A stretch of 64,000 nt of DNA from Aptenodytes patagonicus (lineage: Eukaryota; Chordata; Aves; Sphenisciformes; Spheniscidae): NCBI RefSeq assembly GCF_965638725.1, contig NC_134960.1, positions 4,404,501-4,468,500 on the forward strand, read 5' to 3'. Both the position numbers and the translations under genes were made by a program. Below, piece after piece: positions 12,501 through 24,400 of this stretch. Position 1 is the stretch's first letter. Every line of letters begins with the position of its first letter. The notes beneath the pieces were generated by a model. That model saw only the letters and a program-made list of their open reading frames with translations. It did no database searches and was not told the DNA's origin.

Positions 12501-13856
12501 TGCTTCATCCTCTTCAGATTTATCAATAATGAAAGGAAACCTGGCATAACTATGACTCCTTACAAATCTTGTCTGACCTATAATGAATTCTTACAAGATC
12601 TAGCCGAAACTTTTTCATACTAAATGTATGATCTAAATGGCTGTGTCCTCAAAATAGAAATATCTTCAAGCAGTATCTATCCATTCATATTCCCACTGGA
12701 AAATTTAGGGAAATTTTTTTCATTTTCAGCAACTGAAAACTAAGGAAAACCTCCTATTTTTGAATGAGGTGTTCTAAGAAAATCTTAGGAGAATTAATAA
12801 CGAAGACTAAATGGTTTTTGTTCCCATTCAATTTTTCCTCAAAGTTTCTTGGCAACAACCAAACACTTCCACATGGTTCTACAGTTGGCACTCTTCTGGC
12901 TCCATTATGAAGTTCAGTTATCACCATGCTTTGGTTTTACTTCACACTTTGGTAACTATATATTTGCAGTCACCGCCACCAAAATTCCTGATCAAGCTGG
13001 AAGACCAGTTATTTCAGGTTAATCCACAAGGATGAGCGTGGCTGGAGCCCAGACTCACAGAGTAACAACAGTATCCTATCACATACTCTTTTCCAAGAAG
13101 GACCATCCAGTCATGTAACTTGGCTATATTTATTACAAAAAGACACATATACACTAGTAAAGGGCATCTAAAAGTATATCAAGACACAAAACAAGTCCAG
13201 ATTCAGCAACAGCACACAAAAATATTACAGCAGTTAGAAGATACAGCCCTGGAAGGGTCTTCACCTGACAGTGTGTTTGTGCTTACATCCAGGTTGCAGT
13301 ACCACGTGGTAAGTCCTAACAGCATGAGACATGTTCATGACTGTACACCTGGCTTGAGGTCTAACCTTACTATTTGTAATTTTCTTGGACTAATCCCAGA
13401 CTTTTAAGATCTTCAAAATTAGATTGTGCAAACCTTATTCCACCAAGTTAAACAAACAGAACAATGGTATGCAGGTGTGGTGCAACTGAATTAATAATTG
13501 GATTATTTAATAAATCAGACGTGCAGATTACAGATAATGATTAGTTACGCATAACCTTCTCTTACAAGTTACAAGACCAGTAGCCCTACCATCTGATAGG
13601 GCTGATAAAACTGACAGATATCCATGTGATTTGTGGTTCAGTAAGCAAGCTCAGGTTAGGAAAGCTGCCTCTCCTATCGACAGTGCTTTTCACTGCATAA
13701 ACAAGAATCAGCTTAACAGATTCCACTCTGTGCTTCTTGAAACTTGCACATCTCTCCAAACATCTACTACCAAATCCCAAACAAAATACATAACAGTTCT
13801 TCTAGGAATCAGCCCTATGGCGCAGGACACCTTCTCTTGTCTCAAGGACCCCAAAT
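9561..13856. other. Intergenic spacer
   Basis: No supported gene. The short open frames at 11632-11878, 12090-12391 and 13120-13407 show no domain, no splice-framed structure and no resemblance I can name. Confidence 0.45.
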
Positions 13857-13966
13857 TCATTGCAACACACCACCGGTGTGTGGCCCAACATCCACTGCAT
13901 CTGTAGCAGTGCCACCAGCCACGGTGGGGATGTTCTTCATGATGCTGTATTTGAAGGGCAGCAGTT
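13857..13966 (+). repeat. 110-bp direct repeat, left copy
   Basis: This 110-bp segment recurs at 14231-14340 with three mismatches. The two copies exactly flank the LTR fragment at 13967-14230. The sequence itself is not recognised. A 110-bp flank is far longer than a retroviral target-site duplication (4-6 bp), so a later duplication or repair event is needed. Confidence 0.9.
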
Positions 13967-14230
13967 TGTGCTGGTTTTGGCAGGGGTAGAGTTAATTTTC
14001 TCCATAGTAGCTAGTATGGGGCTATGTTTTGGATTCGTACTGAAAACAGTGTTGATAACACAGAGATGTTTTTGCTATTGCTGAGCAGCGCTTACATAGC
14101 GCCAAGGCGTTTTCTGCTTCTCACCCCACCCCACCAGCGAGCAGGCTGGGGGTGCACAAGGAGTTGGGAGGGGACACAGCCGGGACAGCTGACCCCAACT
14201 GACCCGAGGGATATCCCACACCATATAATG
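13967..14230 (+). mobile_element. LTR fragment of an avian endogenous retrovirus
   Basis: The stretch starts with TGTGCTGGTTTTGGCAGG and continues with sequence that I recall from abundant avian ERV LTRs (probably ERVL-like). About 264 bp of the 5' part of an LTR is present; the rest is absent, and there is no internal region nearby, so this is a broken solo fragment. It is bracketed by 110-bp direct repeats. Family assignment is from memory. Confidence 0.65.
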
Positions 14231-14340
14231 TCATTGCAACACACCACCGACGTGTGGCCCAACATCCACTGCATCTGTAGCAGTGCCACCAGCCACAGTG
14301 GGGATGTTCTTCATGATGCTGTATTTGAAGGGCAGCAGTT
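14231..14340 (+). repeat. 110-bp direct repeat, right copy
   Basis: Second copy of the segment at 13857-13966 (107 of 110 identical by eye). It joins the truncated end of the LTR fragment at a few shared bases (TCAT) and then runs into unique sequence. Confidence 0.9.
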
Positions 14341-16239
14341 GTACAGAAGGAAAACTTGAAGGGAACTAAGGAACTCACAAGGTGTTGTGGTTTTTTGTCA
14401 GAGGACAAAACAAAATGTGCAAAATGGACATGATACATCTGAAAGACAAACCAACCAGGACTGCATGTTGCAACTATTATCCTATTACGTAGCTCGTGCT
14501 GGCATAGTGCAGTAGGTCTGCACTGCTTCACAGCCATGGGATAAGCTAAAGAGCCACTACAATTTGTGCTCAAGACAGCAGGGCTTAACGGATCTGTGTG
14601 AGGGACCAGACACACCCCAGGGGTGAGACAAGGTAGTTCACTTTCACACAGGAAGGTTGCTACCGATTCCTAAGAAACCAACCACCCTGAGCATCTACAA
14701 CTCAAATACCAACAAATCCAGATCCAAATCCAGCTACTGAACTGTCAGGGGTTATCTTGTAAGCTGTGCAAGGGCTGTCTTCTCTAGCAGTTGGACAGAA
14801 ACAGCAGCAAGGTTTCCAAGAAAAGTTTCCATACTGTGCTCAGTTTATTAGGGGCATTTATTATGTGCTTTCTTGAAGGAACTTGCAAATACATTAGCAG
14901 GATTGCTGGCCAATTGCTTGACCAGCGGGAACATCAGTGTAGGAAGATGTGTGACACCAAGTTCTGAGGACAACATTAATTCTCAGGTTAGAAAGCTCTG
15001 GATTTATAGGTTTGTTTATTTTAGAAAAATGAGCGTTGAGCAGATTGGATACAATCCATGCTGCTGCCACTGGCATCTAGCAGAAATTGAAAATTAATTA
15101 GTATTTGAGTTTGCTCCTTTAATGAACACAGTTAACAATCAAACAATATGCATGCACGTTCAGTACTATGAATTCTGGGACAGAACCCAAGTACAGTCAA
15201 GTTTTGGCTGTCAAAGGACTCTCTGCAAAGGTGAAAGGCGATCCTGGGCTCAAAACAGAAAGTTAAAACTAAGGGCTGCTCAAAACTATTGGTGAGAGTA
15301 ACGCCTGCTGATCAGGCTCTGCTGGGATGGGGCGCGTTCTGCTCCCTCTGTGTCCTGATACCGTAAGTTAGTATGAGTTTTGAGATTTACAGAACTGCAG
15401 TGTGAGAACAGAGACAAGCCACAACCCATGAGCATATCCCCATGAGTGTAAGATATATACCCATGAGTGTATGAAAGTTATTTCTGTGCCATTCTAAGGC
15501 TCTTTTCTGCTGTCATGCCTGCTAGGGTTATTGTTCCTTATTTCTATGAATGGTCTGCATTCTTTGGTAACTAAAAGGTGTGGGTATATAAATATATATA
15601 GATTTATATATGCACACTTACACGTCACACACATGCATATCCTAACACATTCTTTTTATTAGTCTGCAGAGACCTCAGAGTTTTAATATAAAAAATAAAT
15701 CATAGAGACCGATATGTGAGTTCCCTCTTGTGACCAAGTGATGCTATAGCAACACCTGAAAGTAAACAAATATAATATGTGTTTAAAAAAACAGACCTTT
15801 AGCAAGCAAAGAAACAATTCAAATTGCAGAGAACATGCCAGTTCTGCATTTTTTGTTCACTGGCCTTTCATCTAACACTTTGAAAAAATATTTACATCTG
15901 TGCATAGTATAGAAAAAGAATTAATAGAAATGTGTCTCTGGAAAAGATTGTCGCAAATATGAATCAAAAAGTAAGATAAGGTTGCTAAAGCTAAAAGATT
16001 ATTTTATCTATGCATGAGCCCTAGGTCCCACAGACAAAATCCAAAGAGGGTGGAGGAAACTGGTCAAAACCCCTTTTATAACCTTTATCGTTGTTACAGT
16101 TTTCCTCCCTGGCAGAGGAAGTGCAACAAACCCACCTCCTCCTCCTGCCAACTTGGTGAACAGTTTTTCTCAAATCTGTGAAAAAAATGGGCATTTGCCA
16201 GTAGCATAAAAAGGAGATATGGACGTAAAGAGAGCATGA
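14341..16239. other. Intergenic spacer
   Basis: AT-rich sequence with a short TA/CA-rich patch around 15585-15620. No gene or clear repeat seen. Confidence 0.45.
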
Positions 16240-16590
16240 ATGATCGAAACATGGGATTGAAGGGGAACTTAAGAGGTCACTGAATCCCTTCCTCTGCTCT
16301 GAAGTGGAGTTTTATGTATCTAGACCATCCTCGACCAAAATTTTGCTTGCCTGTTCTGAAATCTTCCAAAGAGGATTCTGCAGCCTCTGTGGGTAGCCTG
16401 TCTGAGCATTTACTAGCTACAAAAATTCAACCTTTTTCTTAGTATTAAAACTGAAAATGTTTGCTGCTACTTCAGCTGCTAACTTATGATCAGTTATTTC
16501 TATTATCAGCTGATCAAATTAAATCTTCAGCTCCTACTTTGGACAGCCTTAGTTCTCTAAGGTTGGTCTTTTCTTTAGTCTGGAGGGCAT
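16240..16590 (-). repeat. Old CR1/L3-like LINE relic
   Basis: Phrases such as AACTTAAGAGGTCACTGAAT, TATCTAGACCATCCTCGACC and the stretch GGGTAGCCTGTCTGAGCATT match the antisense 3' region of older CR1-type elements (the usual AGAGGTCATCTAGTCCC... CTAGACCATCCCTGACA... GGGTAGCCTGTTCCAGTG... order). It is strongly diverged, so edges are approximate. Confidence 0.5.
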
Positions 16591-16962
16591 CTATTTATTG
16601 AAGCGGCTAATCAGAACCACAGTTATTACAGCCGACATCTTAAAGACAATGTCTTGTGTGCTCAACTCAAAGACATTTATCAGAATGCAAGTGAATACAG
16701 CCATTTCTGAGGATTTCATTACTCAACTCAGCCACACTGTGGTATTTACCAAATAGCTAATGACATAAAAAATCTGAATCAGAGAATCTCTTTTTTTTTT
16801 TTTTTCTTTTCCCAAAAATGACAATCTAGATATCAACACCAGTAAACAGAAGTTGAATTAGCTGGCAATTTACTCTTAACACTGCTCAGATAATATTCAA
16901 TCAGAGGATCAAATAACCTGTGTTTTATCGATTAGTGGGCAGAGTTACCTATCAAAAGTGTC

Positions 16963-17330
16963 AGGGCCCCAACACATTAATACCCTAATCGGTATTAATG
17001 GCCCTGAGCAGCCTCACCTGGGGCCTCACCCACACCCGTGTCCCAGGGCCCCAGGTGCCGATTTAAGCTCAGCCCTGGCCCTTCAATCCCTCCCTGAGCA
17101 ATGCTGGAGGAGCGTTGGGTCTGCAGCCGCTGCCACCCCTGCGCCCGGCCAAGGACCCTGACGTGGCTTGACCTTGGACCTGTCTCATCGCCAGGGACTC
17201 TTGGTTGAACCTGGCTGCCATCTCCGGACCTGCCTTGCTGAGCTGCCTGGGGAGGCCCCTGCCCAGCTGGCTGCGGTACCGCCCTAGCTCCCAGCCAGCC
17301 CTCGTGATGCCCTGGCTGAAAGCTTATTCA
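16963..17330. other. GC-rich block of unknown kind
   Basis: About 370 bp of GC-rich sequence (clearly above 60% by eye) lies sharply inside AT-rich spacer. It is rich in CCTGG/CCAGG words but poor in CpG relative to the true CpG island at 21 kb. Its left part has a perfect 9-bp inverted repeat, ATTAATACC at 16976-16984 and GGTATTAAT at 16991-16999, with a 6-base loop. The sharp edges suggest an inserted repeat (SINE or solo LTR-like) of a family I do not recognise; a small lone exon or enhancer is less likely. Confidence 0.4.
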
Positions 17331-20300
17331 AAAAGTTAATGGTGGAAAAACTGGTCTCTGCCAGTTAGAGATTACACAATTTTTTTTTTTTTAGTTTAGA
17401 GATTAAAACACACTGGTCTAATGGGATTTTAATAACACGCCTATAGTATACCAAAGGAATAGAGCGTCTCTGCTCTACATAATTTATTTTCAGACAAGTT
17501 AAAAAACTATTAATGTGCCTTTGTGGTGGCTCTTTCTACAGAAAGTACAAACAGCACCTGTATCAATAATTTTCTTATTCTTGTTTTGCAGTTTAATGGG
17601 CACTGTTAACTGTACCTATTATCAATTTTGTCTGAAAGACATATGTCTAGTATATATATAAAACAATTGTAATATACCATCTTATATTCACACCATCAGA
17701 CAAAAGGATAGGATTACAACATACTTGGAGTTACTCCCTTTAGTGATTCATCCTTATTTCTGGAGAGATACTATTAGACTGTTATTGCGTTTCTAAAAGC
17801 TTAATATCATCTCATGAAGATTTGTCCATGTAAACCCATGTTTTAACTCTTTCTTATAAAGGAAGGCATCGGTAAGCAGGCATGTAAATAAGCTATTATT
17901 TTCACTAATTTTATTTCAGATTCAGTGTGGATTATAGAAACTTTTACAAAAGAACTTGGGTGATTTCTATTCCTAAGACAGGTCGTTTCTTGTTGCCTGC
18001 CTGTACAGCAGCTGGTGTCTAGCAGAGAGCTCACAAGCCTCCAGCAAACATGGCATGCAATGTTTGATCACAAAGTTTGAGTATTTGGGTTTTAAATTAA
18101 GAGTAACAGTATGTCATTGTGTTTTCAATACTCTTGGTGAAATACATGGTTCTTTCTAAAATTAAGCTTTTAAAAGCAGGAGCTGCAACATGGTACTTAT
18201 TTGGCTTAGCACACCGATACAACTGCAACTGCTTTCAGAGAAAAGCTAGACTGACTCTGAGTTATCATTCAGCATGGCAGCGATGGTGCCTGCGCGAAAC
18301 TTTGGCCAAAGCCCTGCACCACGCTATCTTCCAAGAGTTCAAGATAGCAAGCGCGCAACCGTGAGTATCTTTTGGTTATGTGGATTTGTCAGAATCATGG
18401 TAATGATGAAAACGAAGCAGGGCTTGCATTAAAATGTAGAAGTCCTGCTGTGAAATTCAGTTATGCTGAAGCTAGCATATCAAAAAAGCTGGTAGTGATT
18501 TCTTTTTCTGAGAACTATTTGTATGAACTATTGTTGTACAGCACAATATACTGCATGGTTTCCTACTTGATCTGACAATAAACATCCTTGACTCTTTTTT
18601 CTTCTTTTTTTTTTCCCCAACTCTCTCCTCTCCTGGAGTCCTTCTGTTAAAAACTAGTTAAGAAATGGCCAATAATCTCAAGAGACTTGTCTTTAACTTT
18701 CCACACAGCTCTTGTAAATCTTTCAAGTGCATGGCGTACTGATTCTGAATTGACACGTGTTCATTCTTCAGTCTCAGGAAACTTTTGATTTCCTGAAAGC
18801 TTTCTTATACTAATTAACTCATGAGTTTACTCAAATTGTTTTTCTTGATTACTACTTCAAAGCCCAATGATAAAACACGTGAATATCACTGTTGATCAAA
18901 GTACAGAAAGGGAATATTATGAAACCTGTGTGAAATACTATGCCAAATATTCCTGTAACTATCATAAACAGGAGATGTGAGTAGAATATCTCTTTCTGTA
19001 AATGTCTCCAGGAGAGACAACCACAGGAGGAAGGCTAAGCTTGTCTTCGAGTGGCTGGATGATATGGGCAGCCCATAGTAGTGGGTTAGATAAGGAAGGC
19101 ATATATCCAGCGGTGCAGCTTGCCTTCAGCTCTTTGCATCTTGTGTATGAGATGAAGGATCTGGAGACACAAGCAGCAGCTCTGTGCCAGGCACCTATTT
19201 AATACCTGGAAGATGAGTAGAAGATAGAAGCTCCTGGTGTGTGCCCATGTTTGTGCTTGTTTTCTTCCAGTACTGACAAATCCATAGTTCGGGGTTTTTT
19301 TTTTTGTTCGTATATGCCTGCAAGCATTTTAAAACAATAATGAGTATAGCTATAAAATGCATAGAATTCTTCTATACTATTCTATAGTTCTCCATTTTAA
19401 ATTAGGTATATAATATGCCTCTGCTAGACTAGATCAAAAGAAGAAACTCTTCTATATAGAAAGTCTCAGAGATTATTCCATATGAATCTTTCTAAAGTAC
19501 ATTTGAACCTGTTCCTGTACAGCAGCCCAAAGGCTATTGGCAATGCACCAAAGAAACCCCTGACCGCTGGATTTAGATACTAGCTGCAAACGTCCATTCA
19601 TCTCTGTTTACAGTCTATCCTCTGTTACTGTCTACAGATAGTAACTCCTAAGTTAAAGGTGCTTTTTGTAGCAGTATTTACTGAAAAATCAGTTTAAAAA
19701 CATATACTAGGAACAAAAGACTTGGAAAAAATTACCTGGAACTTAATCTCCTACTTCCTTTCAGGTCTGAATAAAACAGTCGAGAAGCATATAGGTAAGA
19801 GTGGTTTTGGTAAGATTTTTCTAAACTAAATTGATTTTTAAATGTGCAGTGTGTTTTGTCATTCCGCTTGAAGAAATTGCGCACTTTGAAGAAGTCACAG
19901 TCACTGTATGATAAATATTCCTTTCAGTTTGTTTCATTAGCCCTTTGGCATGCTCATTTTCTAGTTTTTCAGATCTGCTTGAAGAAACTGTATTTTGATG
20001 TCACACAAACACCCAGTTGCATTTTGCCCGCTTTGCTTTTATATGGGGCAGATATAATCTACCACTGAAATGCTTCATATGTTTAGTATTATCTCTTCAT
20101 AAAAAGATGTTATAAAGGCTTGTTATTGGTTCATTATTGCTATATGCCAGAGCCAGGAAATCTGTGGTTGTGAGCGTTTTGTAGCAGTTGGTAATAAAAA
20201 CTGAATTGTTCAGATATAACTACAATCATAAAGAAACACTGACTAGTGATGAGCTGTTATGCAGTATGTCTGCAGAGATAAAATCTGCATTTTTAAAAAT

Positions 20301-20780
20301 TATTCTTTAGTAAATCAGAGGTGTACTTTTGCCCTCTGGTTTAGACGCAGGACCCAGCGATCAGCCCTCTGTCCCTGGCAGGGTGATGCGAAGAGGCAGG
20401 CAGCGAGGATACGCAGAGCAAGCGGGGAAAGCCTTGCTGTTCACAATGAGGCCCTTTTTGGCCAACAGGTAGCTAAAAACGAGTAAAAGCTGCTTGTACT
20501 CCCATCTTCTTTTGAAGTCTAAGCATTCACCTGGGGACTGACCGGCCTAGGCTGGCTGAGGCTTCCCTTGAGGGGGGCAGAAATGCAAGGCTGCAGAGAG
20601 GGTGTCGCTCCTGCATCTGTTCTCAGCCTCCAGGCTGGAAGGACAGAGCTCCTTTGCTGCAGCGCCACAAAGCTGCTTCCCGGAGGCCTAACTGCCGACG
20701 GGAGGCACACGGGAAAGCCGTGCCTGGAGGAAGCAGCCTCCTGGAGAGGCTCCTGAGGCAGTTTCCAAAGCCCAGGACTG
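17331..20780. other. Spacer between the GC-rich block and the FBXL21 CpG island
   Basis: AT-rich at first, with GC rising from about 20330 toward the CpG island. No gene, RNA or clear repeat is seen. The open frames at 18119-18575, 19844-20068 and 20259-20857 show no family signal. Confidence 0.4.
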
Positions 20781-21022
20781 CCCCAGCTGAAGGAAGATAC
20801 GGGGTTACACGTACTTTATGTCAGGAAATGATGCAAAATACGCGGGGCAGAAGATGAGTGGGAGAGAGCCCGCAGCAGGGGCCTCAGAGGAGCAACCGCC
20901 CCCGCTGCTTTGGGAGGAGCCCTCCCTGCCTGGCAGGGGAGCACGGCCGCCTCCGCAGCGGCAAGGCGTCACCCCCCCACCCCCACCCATTTTAGCCGCG
21001 GGGCGACGCTCGCCTGGGCGCG

Positions 21023-21032
21023 AAATGGCGCC
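21023..21032 (+). promoter_or_regulatory. YY1-type site in the CpG island
   Basis: AAATGGCGCC matches the ATGGCG core of YY1 sites, which are often found near start sites of CpG-island promoters. It lies just upstream of the E-box. Motif match only. Confidence 0.3.
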
Positions 21033-21038
21033 CGCCGT

Positions 21039-21044
21039 CACGTG
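21039..21044 (+). promoter_or_regulatory. FBXL21: Canonical E-box CACGTG
   Basis: A perfect CACGTG palindrome lies inside the CpG island. CLOCK:BMAL1 and other bHLH factors bind this motif, and mammalian FBXL21 expression is reported to be rhythmic. Use by the clock here is inference. Confidence 0.5.
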
Positions 21045-21415
21045 CCGCCACCGCCTCTCCCGGGGCGCGGGGACGGGGCCTCGCGCGGTGCCTGCGCGCT
21101 GGGACGGCGGGGCCGCGGCCGGCTCCTCCCCTCCGCGGGCGGTGGCGTGGGCAGGGCGTTCGGCGGGCCGTTCGGCGGGTCGGGAGGCTTCGGGGCTCTT
21201 CGCGGCTCCTCCCCGCTGCTCTCCGGCTGGCCTCGGCCCTGCCACTGAGGAGGGAGCCGCGCGGAGGCGGCGGTGAGCGGCGGGGCGGCGCGGGGGGAAC
21301 CAGCCCTTGAGCGGCGGCCGGGCGGGGAGAGGCCGCGGGGTCCCCGGGAGGGGCCGGGCGGGCAGACGCACGTCGCGCCTGGAGACCTTAATTCTCCCTG
21401 AGCCGTGCGGAGGCC

Positions 21416-21423
21416 TGACGTCA
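21416..21423 (+). promoter_or_regulatory. FBXL21: Perfect CRE palindrome TGACGTCA
   Basis: The full 8-bp cAMP-response element lies 372 bp downstream of the E-box in the same CpG island. CREB/ATF factors bind it; CRE and E-box together are typical of clock-gene promoters such as those of the Per genes. Binding here is untested. Confidence 0.5.
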
Positions 21424-24400
21424 GCAGGGCTCCCGCGTACGTGTGGCGTTCGTAAACCCTCGCCCTCGGCCTGAGGGGAGGTCACTGCCCCGGGCTGCGG
21501 TCAGGGATCCGGCCGCGCTCCCCCCCCAAGGGGAGCTGCGGAGGGCATCTCCGGGAAAGGTAACGCCCTGCCCCGGGCTGCGTTCGCTCAGAGCCGCCTT
21601 GTGCTGAGGGTTCAGGTGAAAGAAACCGCAAACCTCTCGGTGCAGGAGGGGCTTGATGTGCTTGATAGTCGGCTCGTACCCTCTCGTACGTCGCCTGGCC
21701 GTCTCCACGCAGGCAGAATAACTCGAGAGGGACCTGGCGGGTGGGCGTCCGGCCGAGCGCGTCGGGAGCGGGGCGCTGAAGATGCCCGGGAGCCGTCGGT
21801 TGGAAGAGAAGGGTTTTTTTCCGATGTAAAGAGCTTAAATGGCTTGTTAAAGTCGGGTCGAAACATTTCTGGAAAACCTATGGAAAGAACGTGCGGGTTT
21901 TTTCTGCCGCGTAATGTTTGGGTGAGCCCTCAAGAGAACGCTTAAAGAGCTGTGGAGCTTCAGGTGTGTCAGTAAAACGAGGGAAGTCTTGTGGTGTTCG
22001 TGGTCTAAAAGCTATTCAAGTGGGGGTGGCTTTCTTCTCAAATAGTGCATCAGCAGAACCCGAATAGCTAAATTTTGTCACCTAAATAACACTAAAAGTG
22101 GCAATGCATTTCTGTTTCTTCAGTTAAAACTAATGCAAGCTTTAAGATGTTCAGCTGAATGCTGTTATTTTTAGGTCTCTGAGGTTTTGTGATAAACATA
22201 TTAAAAATGTGATAAATCCCTTGAGAGAGGCTCAGAGGCTCAGTTTTGAGAAAAATGAGGATTGGTATAAAAAAAATAATAAAATAATCCTGTTCAGAAG
22301 CAAAAATGCCACCCGTTGAAAGATAGCTGTGTCCTAACAGAAGCAGCAGCTTAATCTTGGACCTCATCACACTGGAGGACTAGATCTTCTGAGACATAAG
22401 CTTAAAATGCTTTTTTGATCTATGTTTTGAAACATGCTCAGCAATTGAATTTGAGGCTGCATCAGCAGTTGCAACAGCTTTCCTGTGCTGCCTTTCTTGT
22501 GTACAGTATCTGCTGCTCTCGCTCCCCAGAGGGACTCTGAATTCCTTAACGTTGTGAGTGGGTGACCTTGATACTATCACTGAACTGTGATTTCTTAAAG
22601 ACGCTATGATTAATGTGACAAGTATTTCAGCTGTTAAAGGCAGATCCATAAACATTCATTTTCAAGTGTTAGAAAGTTAAAGCTTAATTACCACGATGCC
22701 TGCTTTATCCCAGTGGGTTTCCAAGCTTAGTTATTTGAAAGGTTTTTTTATTTCTCAGGAACTTAGTTTCTGCTGGATTTGTTTTGGTTTGGGGTTTTTT
22801 TTTTTTACTGTCTCTATTAGAAACCTGATTTTATGGTGTTTTATTTTATTAATTCCTGCTGAGTCCTGGTGTTGAGAACTGAAAGGGGAATCTACAAATC
22901 GGAGGAAGCAGTTATTTCTTTGTGACTTGAATCTGTAATATGTTGGGTTATAGTAATAAAACCTCTTTTTTGCAACTGACATTGTAGCGTGGGAAGTAGT
23001 GAGCAGCTGCTAGCATAACTGAGCTGCTGCTGACCGCTTCTCAGAATGCCCCACCGAGACCCCATGTCATGGGAGAGATTTTAACATCTTAATTTTAGCA
23101 GAAATTTACAGTTCTGTTACCAGGATAAGCTGCAGAAATTTAACTTGAATTTTTCTGGATCCCTGTTGATTTTTGTGGGTTTCAGTTTGTTTGAGTAGGA
23201 TAACATGCAGCTGTGCAAAATAGTTGATCACAGGACACTGAGGTCAAAGAGTTTCCAGAGGGAAACAGCTGTATAGGGTGGTGCACCAACATTTGATACT
23301 TTGCTCTACATGAATGAGGATATGGATAGATTTGATAAAAAGTTATTAAGGGGTTTCATTTCAACGACTGTGGTGCTGCTGTTTATTTTTGATAATAATT
23401 TGGGTAACTCTGCCTTACAGTAACAACTCACTGTTATTTACGTAACAAGCTTCTATTTGATTGCACCTCTGATAACTAGTTATTTTTTATTATAAACATT
23501 TTTGCTTAGATGAGCTGACATAGTTTAAGCTGCTTTGGATGGTTCTTGTGGCCTTGGACACTTAAAGGAAGCATCATTAGACTGTACACCTGATTAATTT
23601 TTTTGTTGTTAACAAGAACTTTCAGTAACTTTTTTATTTCTTTTTAAATGTAGTATCTAAAATTTTGCCACTTTTATCTGCAATGTAAAAGTATAAACTT
23701 CCTTCTGCACTGAGGGATTCTAGGACAGGTCTGTGAAAGAGAAGCTCGTTTCATCGAGAGGTAGTCTGTGGTTAGGAGGAAGTGTTCAGCTGTTACAGGT
23801 AACCAGTTCAAATATTTGTGAAAGTCAGAAGCCTGCTGACTGTTGTAACTAGTCTTTATTGACTACATTAATAGAAATATATTTGACGCATTTCTTACTA
23901 TAAAAGGGTATTAGTATCCTTTTCTTAATTTTCAGATGTTATTTTACTATTAACAATTGCTTTGCTTGCAGCCCCACTGGGAAGCGTTGGGAAGAATACT
24001 GAAATCCTGAGTTTAGGACAGATGGAAGGGTAGACCTTCCTTCCGCCCCCTTCCCCCCCCCAATAAGGATATAAAGTTTATCGTGAGGAAGATTTCAGTT
24101 ATTTGGTGTGTTTTTATAAAAGCAAACTTAGTGATATTCTTGGGGGTAAAGCTTTGAATGAGTATTTATGATGGAAGACACTGAAACACAAACTTGCCTG
24201 TAATGTAGTATTAAAAGAAAATAGCGTGGAGGCAGGTAGGGGACTTTTAATCTAAGCCCCCTTGATGTGGTAGTTTGTGATGCACCCGCCAGGCTGTACA
24301 GACTGCCACCTGCTTTCTGGGAGCTCATAAACAGGGAGGAGGCTGCAGGCTGGGTGGTTTGTTGTTGATGGACTGCAGCTCCCGTCTTGTTCCTTGCCAT

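Larger units (their letters stand above)
20890..21600 (+). promoter_or_regulatory. FBXL21: CpG island, likely FBXL21 promoter and 5' noncoding exon
   Basis: This is the only strong CpG island in the window, with dense CG dinucleotides and no TATA box. It lies upstream of FBXL21 on its strand. A candidate donor (GCG then GTGAGC) at 21272/21273 could end a 5' noncoding exon joined to the acceptor at 29003-29004. Open frames of 112-226 codons here on both strands are by-products of GC richness. The link to FBXL21 is inferred from position; a divergent noncoding transcript is possible. Confidence 0.6.

Noticed and set aside
20805-21485. 226-codon open frame on the minus strand over the CpG island, and 152/112-codon frames on +
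   Set aside because: Arg/Pro/Ala/Gly-rich composition typical of GC-rich noncoding DNA; no domain, open on both strands at once, and explained by the CpG island.
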